Positions 16,119-26,652 of a stretch of 36,468 bases of DNA are shown piece by piece. The position numbers and the translations under genes were made by a program. The stretch lies in assembly GCF_000622225.1 (NCBI RefSeq), contig NZ_KK211414.1:1-36468 (forward strand), read 5' to 3'. A model generated the notes under the pieces. The model made no database searches, was not told the origin of the DNA, and saw only the letters and a list, made by a program, of their open reading frames with translations. Position 1 is the stretch's first letter. Each line of letters starts with the position of its first letter. The stretch comes from Roseomonas mucosa ATCC BAA-692 (lineage in GTDB: Bacteria; Pseudomonadota; Alphaproteobacteria; Acetobacterales; Acetobacteraceae).

Positions 16119-16565
16119 ATGCGCTTCGTGCTGCCGCTTCTGTTCTTTGCCGGCCTGTTTGCCACTGGTGCACATGCCGAGGTGCATGAAGTGAAGATGC
16201 TCAACCGTAATTCCACGGGCAACATGGTCTACGAGCCCGACTTCGTACGGCTGAAGCCCGGTGACAGCATCAGGTTCCGCGCCGCCAACGTTTCCCACGA
16301 CGCCGCCTCGATACCGGAGATGCTTCCCGCAGGCGCAGAAGCCTTCAAAGGAAAGATCAACGAGGAGATCGAGGTAACCTTCACAGCCCCGGGCACCTAT
16401 GGGATCAAGTGTATCCCGCATTATGGCATGGGCATGGTCATGCTCGTGCAGGTGGGCGACGAGCCTGTTGATGCGATCGCGGTGCCGGAGCGGCTTCCAC
16501 CATTGGCCAAGCGCCGCTTCCAGGAGATTCTGCAGCGGGCGAAGAACCCGGAGGCTGGTGGATAA
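16119..16565 (+). CDS. Pseudoazurin-type blue copper protein
   Basis: A 148-residue cupredoxin. The first 20 residues form a signal peptide ending AHA. Copper ligands are visible in the family order: His60 in NVSHDAAS, Cys98 and His101 in IKCIPHYG, and Met106 in MGM. Pseudoazurins are periplasmic one-electron carriers. Coming last in the plus-strand catabolic operon, it probably takes electrons from the flavocytochrome pair (13104-15091) and delivers them to the respiratory chain, in place of the azurin used with p-cresol methylhydroxylase in pseudomonads. The start at 16119 has GAAGGAAAG upstream. Confidence 0.88.
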   Translation: MRFVLPLLFFAGLFATGAHAEVHEVKMLNRNSTGNMVYEPDFVRLKPGDSIRFRAANVSHDAASIPEMLPAGAEAFKGKINEEIEVTFTAPGTYGIKCIPHYGMGMVMLVQVGDEPVDAIAVPERLPPLAKRRFQEILQRAKNPEAGG

Positions 16566-16609
16566 TATCCGGCTGCGAGACTGTCACGAGGAGCGAGGCC
16601 TCTGAGGTG

Positions 16610-16630
16610 CCCGGCCACAAACTGGCCGGG
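16610..16630. terminator. Stem-loop between convergent operons
   Basis: CCCGGCCA-CAAAC-TGGCCGGG forms a perfect 8-bp GC-rich stem with a 5-base loop in the gap between two convergent genes. A short T-poor tail follows, so strict intrinsic termination is uncertain. The location between convergent transcription units supports a bidirectional terminator role. Confidence 0.6.
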
Positions 16631-16716
16631 TGTCTTGCCGCCGTGAACGGGCAACAACAGTCTTCCCCATCCACGGCGGCGTCATCCGGCGGGTCCGGCG
16701 CTTCGTCCAAATCCGG

Positions 16717-17871
16717 TCAGGCTTCCTTGTTCAGACCGCCTTCCGCCGTAACCCGACGCAGGTGGTAGGAGGTATCGCCGAACATCAGCTCGATCATGGA
16801 AAGCCGGCGAAAGTAATGTGCACCGATATACTCCATGGTCATGCCAATGCCCCCATGCAGCTGGACCGCCGTCTGCCCGACAAACCGTGCGGAGCGGTTG
16901 ATCTGGACTTTGGCGGCAGAAAGGGCTGTGCGGCGCTCATCGGGGTCCTCCGCTTCCGCCATCATGCTGGCATAGAGCGCCATGGAACGGGCCTGCTCCA
17001 CGGCAACCAGCATGTCCACTGCCTTGTGCTGCAAGGCCTGGAAGGAGCTGATGGGAACGCCAAACTGCTTGCGTGTCTTCAGGTACTCCACGGTGATCGC
17101 GGTCAGGGCATCCATGAGCTCGACCGCTTCGGCGCACAGCGCCGCGGTGGCACCATCCACAACCCTCTCGATGATGGGCAAAGCATTGCCGGCGGTTCCG
17201 AGAACGGCATCCGCAGGCACATGGAGATTGTTGAGAGTGATGTCGCTCGCGCGCCCGCCATCCTGGGTGGGATAGCTCCTGATGGAGATGCCGTCGGCAT
17301 CGGAGGGGACGATGAACAGCGTGATCCCTTCCGGATTGCGTTGGCTCCCAGCCGTGCGTGCGCTCAGGACAAGGAACTTGGCCGCATCCGCATTGAGGAC
17401 CACGCTCTTGTTGCCATTCAGACGGTAGGCGCCATCCACGAGCTTCGCCGAGGTGGCAACGTCGCTGAGATCGTAGCGCGCCTGGATCTCGGAATGCGCG
17501 AAAGCCAGGCGCACCGAGCCGTCGGCTATGCCAGGAAGGAGAACCGCACGCTGCGCCTCGTTGCCTGCGAGGCGCACCGCTCCGCCGCCAAGAATGACAC
17601 TGGCCAGATACGGTTCCGGCGCCAGCGCCCGGCCAAGTGCTCCTGCCACCATCAGCGTCTCGACGGCACCGCCGCCAAAGCCGCCATCCGCCTCGGAGAA
17701 GGGAAGGCCAAGAATCCCGAGTTCCGCGAGTTCGGCCCATTTGGCCTGGGAGAACCCCAGGGACTCGGAGCGGACAGCCTGCAGCTTCTCCAGCGTGCCA
17801 TAGTTGTTTGCGGACCAGCGCGAGACGGTTTCCTTGAGCATGTTCTGCTCTTCGGTCAGATCGAAATCCAT
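16717..17871 (-). CDS. pimD: Acyl-CoA dehydrogenase, pimeloyl-CoA dehydrogenase small-subunit type
   Basis: A 384-residue flavoprotein of the acyl-CoA dehydrogenase family. It begins MDFDLTEEQNMLKETV and has the middle FAD/substrate region around GNKSVVLNAD. The C-terminal motif LHGGIGMTMEYIGAHYFRR has a Glu at about 347 in the catalytic-base position. In Rhodopseudomonas palustris, PimC and PimD together dehydrogenate dicarboxyl-CoA esters such as pimeloyl-CoA. The gene lies 12 bases after pimC and is the last of the minus-strand operon; a pimE-like gene is not adjacent. The assignment rests on gene order FABCD plus family. Confidence 0.8.
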   Translation of the reverse strand: MDFDLTEEQNMLKETVSRWSANNYGTLEKLQAVRSESLGFSQAKWAELAELGILGLPFSEADGGFGGGAVETLMVAGALGRALAPEPYLASVILGGGAVRLAGNEAQRAVLLPGIADGSVRLAFAHSEIQARYDLSDVATSAKLVDGAYRLNGNKSVVLNADAAKFLVLSARTAGSQRNPEGITLFIVPSDADGISIRSYPTQDGGRASDITLNNLHVPADAVLGTAGNALPIIERVVDGATAALCAEAVELMDALTAITVEYLKTRKQFGVPISSFQALQHKAVDMLVAVEQARSMALYASMMAEAEDPDERRTALSAAKVQINRSARFVGQTAVQLHGGIGMTMEYIGAHYFRRLSMIELMFGDTSYHLRRVTAEGGLNKEA

Positions 17872-17883
17872 GTTCCGCTCTCC

Positions 17884-19080
17884 TCAGAGTCCCAGGATCG
17901 CCTTGGCGATCACGTTGTGCTGAATCTCGTTGGATCCGCCGTAGATGGACACCTTGCGGTGGTTGAAATAGACCGGCGCCGCCGTATCCGCCCAGGCAAA
18001 GAGCGATTCCAGGTCGTTGTGGCCCGTGTCAGGCCGCTCGGCCGGCAATGCCTGGGGACCGGCAAGCTCCAGGAGAAGCTCGGTCGTGGCCTGCTGCAGC
18101 TCCGATCCCTTGATCTTGAGGATCGAGGAAGCCGGATCAGGCTTCGTTGGATCCCGTGTAGCCTGCGCCGCCACCACCCGCATCTGCGTGATCTCAAGCG
18201 CCTTGAGCTCGATCTCCGTGGCCACCAGGCGCGAGCGGAAATCCAGGTCGTCCCACATGCTGCCTCCGCCGGCCGGCGTGGCCTTGGCAAGACGCTTGAT
18301 ACGGGCGATCCGCTCCTTCGACATGCCAATGCGCGCAATACCCGTCCGTTCATTGGCAAGGAGGAACTTGGCATAGTCCCATCCCTTGTTCTCCTCCCCC
18401 ACTAGGTTTTCCACGGGGACTTTCACGTTGTCGAGGAAGACCTCATTCACCTCGTGCCTTCCGTCGATGGTGATGATGGGGCGAACGGTGATGCCTGGCG
18501 TACCCATGTCGATGAGGAGGAAGGAGATCCCCGCCTGCTTCTTCACTGTCGTGTCGGTCCGGGCGAGGCAGAACATCCAGTTCGCGTACTGACCCAGCGT
18601 GGTCCAGGTCTTCTGCCCGTTGACGATGTAGTGGTCTCCCTCGCGAATTGCCCGTGTCTTCAGCGAAGCGAGATCTGAACCCGCGCCTGGCTCGGAGAAT
18701 CCCTGGCACCACCAGTCGTCCAGGCTCCTGATCCGCGGAAGGAAGCGATCCTTCTGCTGCTGGTTGCCGAAAGTGGCAATGACGGGCCCCACCATGAAGC
18801 AGTTGAACTGCAGCGGCAGCGGCACGGCCGCCTGCATCAGCTCCTCCATGAAGATATAGCGCTGAACGGGGGTCCAGTCCTGGCCGCCATACTCCAGTGG
18901 CCAATGCGGTGCTGCCCATCCCTTGTCGTTCAGGATGCGCTGGGAGGTCACGTAGTCCTCCCGCTCCAGCTTGCGGCCTTCCGAGACCTTTGTCCGGATT
19001 TCCTCGGGGATCGCCGTTCGGAAGAAGTGACGCACCTCCTTGCGGAAGGTGTTTTCCTCGGGAGTGAAGCGCAGTTCCAT
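17884..19080 (-). CDS. pimC: Acyl-CoA dehydrogenase, pimeloyl-CoA dehydrogenase large-subunit type
   Basis: A 398-residue acyl-CoA dehydrogenase. Motifs include GFSEPGAGSDLASL, NGQKTWTTLGQYANWMF and the C-terminal KVSIYGGSNEIQHNVIAKAIL. It should introduce the trans-2 double bond into dicarboxyl-CoA substrates with the PimD partner, reducing an electron-transfer flavoprotein. The start was placed at ATG 19080 (MELRFTPEE): this is the family N-terminus and lies one base after the thiolase stop. A longer frame upstream merely overlaps the thiolase gene. Confidence 0.85.
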   Translation of the reverse strand: MELRFTPEENTFRKEVRHFFRTAIPEEIRTKVSEGRKLEREDYVTSQRILNDKGWAAPHWPLEYGGQDWTPVQRYIFMEELMQAAVPLPLQFNCFMVGPVIATFGNQQQKDRFLPRIRSLDDWWCQGFSEPGAGSDLASLKTRAIREGDHYIVNGQKTWTTLGQYANWMFCLARTDTTVKKQAGISFLLIDMGTPGITVRPIITIDGRHEVNEVFLDNVKVPVENLVGEENKGWDYAKFLLANERTGIARIGMSKERIARIKRLAKATPAGGGSMWDDLDFRSRLVATEIELKALEITQMRVVAAQATRDPTKPDPASSILKIKGSELQQATTELLLELAGPQALPAERPDTGHNDLESLFAWADTAAPVYFNHRKVSIYGGSNEIQHNVIAKAILGL

Positions 19081-19081
19081 C

Positions 19082-20272
19082 TCAGTTCGATCCAGGATTG
19101 ATTTCGATGAGGCCTGCGGCACCCATGCCGCCTGCGATGCACATGGTGACGACGGCGAAGCGCACACCTCTGCGGCGCCCCTCCAGCACGGCATGTCCAA
19201 CCAGGCGCGCGCCGCTCATCCCGAAAGGATGGCCCACGGATATGGCCCCGCCATTCACATTCACGATCTCGGGGTCGATGCCGAGCGTCTCGCAACAATA
19301 GATGGACTGGGATGCGAAGGCCTCGTTCAGCTCCCAGAGGCCGATATCGGAAACCTGGAGACCCTGGCGCGCCAGCAGACGTGGCACGGCATGAACCGGC
19401 CCGATCCCCATCTCGTCGGGTTCGCATCCGGCGGTCGCATAGCCGCGAAAGATCCCAAGGACCTGGGCGCTACGGCGCGCGGCCTCGGCCGAGGACATGA
19501 GAACGGTGGCCGAGGCACCGTCGGAGAGTTGGCTGGCATTGCCCGCCGTCACGAACTGATCCTCGCCGCGCACCGGCTTCAGCTTGGACAAGGCGTGAAG
19601 AGTGGTATCGGGACGGTTTCCCTCGTCCCTGACCAGGGTCACGTTCTCCAGCCGGGTCTCGCCCGTCTCCTTGTCGCTGACTGCTTTCGTCACGGCAAAC
19701 GGGACAACTTCCGCATCGAAGAGGCCGCTGGCCTGGGCACGTGCGGTACGTTGCTGGCTCCTGAGCGCGAAAAGGTCCTGTGCCTCGCGGGAGATGCCAT
19801 ACCGCTTGGCGACGGTGTCGCCGGTCTCGATCATGGAAACGTAGATATCGGGCTTGTTGGCCCTCAGCCAGTCATTGCGGAAGAGCTCGCGATTGACGGG
19901 CTGTACCAGCGAGATCGATTCGACGCCTCCAGCAACCGCAACCGGAACACCGTCGAGGGTGATGCGCCGGGCCGCATGAGCGATCGCCTCAAGACCGGAG
20001 GCACAGAAGCGGCTCACGGTGACACCCGAGGACGTCACCGGAATGCCGGCCACGAGAGCCGCATGGCGGGCGACATTTCCGCCGGTGGCGCCTTCCGGAT
20101 ACCCGCAGCCAAGGACGACCTCCTCCACATCCGCAGGATCAATATTCCCCCGGACAAGCGCATGGCGGATGGCATGGGCGGCCATGTCCGCGCCTTTGGT
20201 GATGTTGAGCGCGCCGCGCTGCGCCTTGCCGATGGGGGTGCGCGCGGTGGAAACAATGACGGCTTCGATCAT
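19082..20272 (-). CDS. pimB: Acetyl-CoA acyltransferase (beta-ketothiolase)
   Basis: A 396-residue thiolase with all three catalytic residues: Cys90 in VSRFCASGLEA, His348 in VGHPFGMSGAR and Cys378 in TMCIAGGMG. It cleaves 3-ketoacyl-CoA to acetyl-CoA and a shortened acyl-CoA, the last step of each beta-oxidation round. It overlaps the ligase gene by 4 bases upstream and abuts pimC downstream, so the genes are translationally coupled. The position corresponds to pimB of the R. palustris pim operon. Confidence 0.88.
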   Translation of the reverse strand: MIEAVIVSTARTPIGKAQRGALNITKGADMAAHAIRHALVRGNIDPADVEEVVLGCGYPEGATGGNVARHAALVAGIPVTSSGVTVSRFCASGLEAIAHAARRITLDGVPVAVAGGVESISLVQPVNRELFRNDWLRANKPDIYVSMIETGDTVAKRYGISREAQDLFALRSQQRTARAQASGLFDAEVVPFAVTKAVSDKETGETRLENVTLVRDEGNRPDTTLHALSKLKPVRGEDQFVTAGNASQLSDGASATVLMSSAEAARRSAQVLGIFRGYATAGCEPDEMGIGPVHAVPRLLARQGLQVSDIGLWELNEAFASQSIYCCETLGIDPEIVNVNGGAISVGHPFGMSGARLVGHAVLEGRRRGVRFAVVTMCIAGGMGAAGLIEINPGSN

Positions 20273-22043
20273 GGCGTCTTTCCCATTGTTCCTCGGTGAT
20301 CCCGGCTTTCGGCGGCGTCGGGTGGCCTACCTGCCTCCGCGGCCAGCTCGGCTATCAGTATCTTCGGCAACAGCTTGCCAACGGGACTGCGCGGCAGCGC
20401 CTCGCGGAACTCGATGGCACGTGGCATCTCATGGCGGCCGAGACGATCGGCCAGGAACTCCGTCAGCTCGTCCAGCGTGAAGGGGCCGCACCCTGCCTTG
20501 AGCTTCAGATAGGCTTTCGCCGATTGCCCGCGATAGGTGTCCGGCACGCCGATCACGATGACTTCCTCGACGGCCGGATGCTCGTAGATCGCGTTCTCGA
20601 TCACCGCTGGATACACGTTGAAGCCGGAGGAAATGATCATGTTCTTCCGACGATCCACGATCTCGAACAGGCCTTCGCCGTCCATGCGTCCCATATCGCC
20701 GGTCAGGAACCAGCCGTCCCGGAAGGCTGCCGCCGTTGCTGCCGCATCGTTGAGGTAGCCCCTGAAAACATTCGGTCCACGGATGGCGATTTCACCCACC
20801 TCTCCGGGATGCACTTCCCGGGCAGGATCATCGGTGGATACGATGCGCATCGCCAAGCCGGGCAGAGGCACCCCGATCAAGCCTGGCCGCCGGGCCGTGC
20901 GGTAAGGCACGCGGGATCCCGCCGGTCCGGTCTCGGTCATCCCCCAGCCGTTGTTCAGCTGAGTGCCGATAAGAGCCTCGATCTTCGCCTGGACGTCGAA
21001 GGGTAGGGGGGCGCCGCCGGAGACGCAGGATTTGAGAGAGGAGAAATCCACCTTTTCGATGCCGGGATGGTTCAGCAGCGCCACCCACATGGTAGGGACA
21101 CCCGAGAACTGGCTGGCCTTCAGCTCAGTGATGTCCCGGATCAGCGTCCTGGTATCGAAGCGCTGGCGAAGAAGGATCTGGTTGCCGTCGCGCAGGTGGC
21201 GCAGAAGCACGGTCGTCAGTGCATAGATATGGAACAGCGGCAGGACAGCGATCACCTTCTCCGCCCCGGGCACGAGCGGCCTGCCTCCGTCGCGCCAAAG
21301 GCGATACATGCTTACGGCCGATGTCAGGTTGCCGTGGCTCAGCATGGCTGCCTTGGGCAGTCCGGTGGTCCCACCCGTGAACTGAAGTACGGCTATATCG
21401 TCAACGGAAGGCTGCGGTGCGGTAAGGGGAATGTCGCTGAGAAGGCTGGACAGCTCCTGCACGCCAGGGCGTTGCGGGATCGGCAGCGCCGCGACCTCTC
21501 CCGCCCCGTACAGGCTGTCATCCCCGACGATGACCTCGTCAATGATGTGCGCATCCAGCATGTCCAGCGCGCTGGGAAGGAAGCCCGGAAGGTTGGTCGT
21601 GACAAGGCGACGGCTGTGCGTGGCTTCCAGTTTGTGGATGATCTCCCTGCGGGCATCCAGGGCGCTGAGATGCACGACCCGTGCCCCGAGCCTTGTCAGC
21701 GCAAGGAAGGACAGCGGGTGATACGGGGTGTTCGGCAGCAGAAGTGCCACATTGTCCCCATGCCCGATCCCTGATGCGGCGAACCCGCTGGCCAGTCGCT
21801 CGACGTCCTTTTCAAGCACCTCGTAACTCACCGTCCGGCCGCGGAACTCCAGCGCCGGCGCCGAACCCTGTTGCCGCACCGCCTCCGCCAGAAGTTCGGG
21901 CAGGGTCGTGGTTTCCAGAGGCGCGTTCCAGTTGCAGATGTCCGGGAAGCTCGCCATCCACGGATAGCGCGCAGCTTGGTCCGGTTCCTCCGATGCCACG
22001 GGCGGGGGTGTCGCAATCTCGCTCCGTGCCTGCTCCGGCGCCA

Positions 22044-22047
<4 letters not shown>
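20269..22047 (-). CDS. pimA: Acyl-CoA ligase, dicarboxylate-CoA ligase type
   Basis: A 592-residue ANL-superfamily AMP-forming ligase. Motifs seen are the P-loop-like TGGTTGLPKAAMLSH (A3), GWGMTETGP (A5), LTGDMG (A7), IVDRRKNMIISSG (A8) and the C-terminal catalytic Lys in PRSPVGKLLPK (A10). It would activate a dicarboxylic or fatty acid with ATP and CoA. It lies between pimF (4-bp overlap) and the thiolase gene, as pimA does in R. palustris. The chain length preferred cannot be read from sequence. Confidence 0.85.
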
Positions 22048-24119
<2,072 letters not shown>

Positions 24120-24137
24120 CGGGTTCCCTCCCATTTC

Positions 24138-24154
24138 ATTCTGCATTGCGGAAT
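24138..24154. promoter_or_regulatory. Candidate IclR-type operator 1 (pimF side)
   Basis: ATTCTGCATTGCGGAAT is a 17-bp near-perfect palindrome (ATTCnGCA-n-TGCnGAAT) lying 19 bases upstream of the pimF start codon. A related copy lies at 24253-24269. Some IclR-family regulators are known to bind TTCCGCA/TGCGGAA-type palindromes, and an IclR gene is in the facing operon (30974). Binding is inferred. Confidence 0.55.
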
Positions 24155-24555
24155 TCAGTACCGATTTATTGTCTCAGTGTCTTTGTTAGGCGCGAAGTGT
24201 CAAGGGAGTAGGCGGGGGAACGGACCTTTAGCCGATAGCCCTGCCCAACATTGTTCTGGTATGCAGAATTCCAGTTCGCGAAAGTTGACATTCGCCGAAG
24301 GACAATGGCATCAGTCGGTTGTCCGGAGAGGCATTGCTGCCGAGAAGACCAAGAAGCGGGCGATCAGCACGCTGGGCGGAGGAAGCTGGAAGATGGGGTC
24401 GGTATCCTGCCCCACCATGACATTCCCTTGTGTCCGATGTTGGCCTTGGCCCGATACAGGGCGGAATGCCTCCTGTGATCCAGGCTCCAACGGGGCGTGG
24501 AACAGGTACTTGGTCGGGCGTGATCCCGGTGCCGGAAGTGTTCAGGGAGGAAATA
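24155..24555. other. Divergent promoter region between pimF and the ABC importer
   Basis: About 400 bases separate the divergent start codons. They hold the second palindrome (24253-24269) and a TTGACA hexamer at 24285-24290 on the plus strand without a convincing -10 partner. An AT-rich patch at 24150-24190 could serve the minus-strand promoter. Open frames crossing this gap lack family resemblance and ribosome sites, so no gene is called. Confidence 0.6.
24253..24269. promoter_or_regulatory. Candidate IclR-type operator 2 (transporter side)
   Basis: GTTCTGGTATGCAGAAT shares the half-site TGCAGAAT exactly with the complement of operator 1 and keeps most of the other half. The two sites are about 115 bases apart centre to centre, roughly eleven helical turns, which would allow looping. 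Confidence 0.45.
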
Positions 24556-25731
24556 ATGGTCCGCAGGACGATCGTATCAGCAGCTCTCGCTCTCACCGTG
24601 TCTGCGGGCCTCTTGGGGGCGCGTGCGCAAGAGGCCCAGACCTTCGTGGTCGGCTCCCACATGCCTCTGACCGGCGCCCTTGCCCGATCCGGGCAGGCCT
24701 TCAACGAAGGCATGCAGGTGGCGGCCACGATGTGCAACGCCGCATCGCCGCGCCACAAGATCAGGATCGACGTCATCGACGATGAGAGCACGCCCGCGAA
24801 GGCGGTCTCTGCCGTCGAGAAGCTGTCCTCGGACGGTGCGGTGGCGATCATCGGCGGCTACGGATCGAACATCATCGGGCCGGCTTCCGATGCCGCAAGC
24901 AAGCTCGGCAAAGTCTATATCACCGCCGGCGCGGTCAGCGATGAACTCACGCAGCGCGGACTGAAGAATTTCTTTCGAATTAACAATAATGCCGGCTACC
25001 AACGCGGCATCGCCACCCTTCTTTCCGACCTGAAGCCGGAGAAGATCTCTATCGTGGCTTCTACGCGGGAAGCCCCGGCGCTTCTTGCGGATGGCCTGGA
25101 AAAGGACCTCACCGCACAAGGGATCAAGGTGACGGTCCACAAGTTCGACCCGGCCATCAGTGACTTCAAGCCGGTCATCAACAAGATCAAGATCCAGGAC
25201 AAGCCGGACATCATCATGATGTCCGCCTACGAGAATGACTACGTCGGGATCATCCGGGCAGCCAAGGTGCTGAAGCCCAACGTGAAGCTGATCGTCGGCG
25301 CATGGTCCCTGGCGACGCCGAAAATGTACACCGATTTTCCGGATCTCATGAACAACGTGGTCGGCACCTCCTTCCTGCCATTTCCGGTGGAGATGAAGAG
25401 CGAGGAAGGAACGACCTTCGCCGATCTTTACAAGAGCAAGTACGGCAAGGAGATCGAGTATCTCTCGACGCTGAGCTTCGTGGAGACGCGGATCCTCTGC
25501 GAGGCGATATTCCGCAGCGCCGAAGCCGGTACATTGGCCAAGGGTGGACTTGCCGACGAGATGCGCAAGACCGATCGCGACACCATGCTGGGCCGCATCC
25601 AGTTCGATCAGTCCGGCGACAATCCGAACTTCACCCTGTCCATGGGACAGCACCGCGACGGCAAGATCGTCCTGGTGTCGCCCCGCACCACGGCGAACGG
25701 GGAAATTGCCTATCCCGGCCTGCCCTGGTGA
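24556..25731 (+). CDS. ABC transporter substrate-binding protein, branched-chain amino acid / carboxylate (HAAT) type
   Basis: A 391-residue periplasmic binding protein. The first 24 residues are a signal peptide with VRR, a hydrophobic core and GARA before the mature start QEAQTF. The mature protein has the LivK-type fold signatures VGSHMPLTGALARSG, IDDESTPAKAV and AIIGGYGSNI. It captures the ligand for the permease-ATPase complex encoded downstream. The start ATG 24556 has GGGAGGA. HAAT systems carry amino acids but also aromatic, alicyclic and dicarboxylic acids. Divergence from the pim operon suggests a carboxylate ligand (inference). Confidence 0.87.
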   Translation: MVRRTIVSAALALTVSAGLLGARAQEAQTFVVGSHMPLTGALARSGQAFNEGMQVAATMCNAASPRHKIRIDVIDDESTPAKAVSAVEKLSSDGAVAIIGGYGSNIIGPASDAASKLGKVYITAGAVSDELTQRGLKNFFRINNNAGYQRGIATLLSDLKPEKISIVASTREAPALLADGLEKDLTAQGIKVTVHKFDPAISDFKPVINKIKIQDKPDIIMMSAYENDYVGIIRAAKVLKPNVKLIVGAWSLATPKMYTDFPDLMNNVVGTSFLPFPVEMKSEEGTTFADLYKSKYGKEIEYLSTLSFVETRILCEAIFRSAEAGTLAKGGLADEMRKTDRDTMLGRIQFDQSGDNPNFTLSMGQHRDGKIVLVSPRTTANGEIAYPGLPW

Positions 25732-25779
25732 TGGCTTCTGCATCTTCCCGCAACAGTTCAGCTTCCTCACCGAGGTGAC

Positions 25780-26652
25780 ATGACCGACCTCATCCTACAG
25801 GCGCTGTTCTCCGGGGTGCTGATCGGCAGTGTCTACGCGCTGGTGGCATTGGGCCTGGCCCTGGCCTTCGGAGCCATGCGTATCATCAACCTTGCCCATG
25901 GCGAACTGGTGCTCCTGGCGGCCTACATGGCCTATTTCGTGGAGGCGAGCACCGGGCTGAATCCCTATGCCGCCATCCCACTGGCACTCCTCGCCGTCCT
26001 GCTCGTGAGCTGGATACTGGTCCTTCTCGTGAGCTGGATCAGGGAGCACCGCGAACTGAACTCGCTGATCCTGACCTTTGCCATGGGCATCATACTCACC
26101 AATGGCATCCTGCTGGTTTTCGCGAGCGATGTTCGCACCACGAACTCCGCCACACTGCAGGATGCGGTCTCCTTCGGGGATCTCTTCGCGATGCGTGGAG
26201 AGATCGTCGCCTTCTTCGTGTCCCTGGTGCTGATGGGGTTCCTCTGGTGGTGGCTGAAGTCCAGTTGGTACGGCCGTGCCATGCGCGCCGTATCGTCCAA
26301 TCGTGATGCGGCACGGCTGATGGGCATAAACCCGGCCCGGATCGAGACGGCGTCCTTCCTGGTGGCCGGAGCCCTGGCGGCCTTTGCGGGCGTGGCTCTG
26401 TACACCATGAGCGTCATCCAGCCTGCCACCGGTCACGCCCTGACGGTGAAGGCCTTCATCATCACGGTGCTGGCTGGTGTCGGCTCGATCCCCGGCGTTT
26501 TCCTCGGCGCCCTTCTTCTCGGTGTCACGGAGGCCCTGACGGTAACGCTTGCCTCCTCCGCTCTCCAGGAACTGGCCGGGATGGTCCTCTTCCTTCTGGT
26601 CCTGTTCCTCCTGCCGAACGGCCTGTTCGGCGCACGTGCGCGTCGCGGATGA
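25780..26652 (+). CDS. ABC transporter permease, LivH type
   Basis: A 290-residue inner-membrane protein made almost wholly of hydrophobic helices (about eight). It begins LILQALFSGVLIGSVYALVA and includes the family stretch FGAMRIINLAHGELV. The conserved cytoplasmic loop is AMRAVSSNRDAARLMGIN, which contacts the ATPase. It follows the binding protein by 48 bases and overlaps the next permease by 4 bases. GAGGTGAC precedes the ATG. Confidence 0.88.
   Translation: MTDLILQALFSGVLIGSVYALVALGLALAFGAMRIINLAHGELVLLAAYMAYFVEASTGLNPYAAIPLALLAVLLVSWILVLLVSWIREHRELNSLILTFAMGIILTNGILLVFASDVRTTNSATLQDAVSFGDLFAMRGEIVAFFVSLVLMGFLWWWLKSSWYGRAMRAVSSNRDAARLMGINPARIETASFLVAGALAAFAGVALYTMSVIQPATGHALTVKAFIITVLAGVGSIPGVFLGALLLGVTEALTVTLASSALQELAGMVLFLLVLFLLPNGLFGARARRG

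Noticed and set aside
16630-20299. Long plus-strand frames opposite pimD, pimC and pimB
   Set aside because: Antisense artefacts; the minus-strand genes carry all family motifs and overlap each other as an operon.
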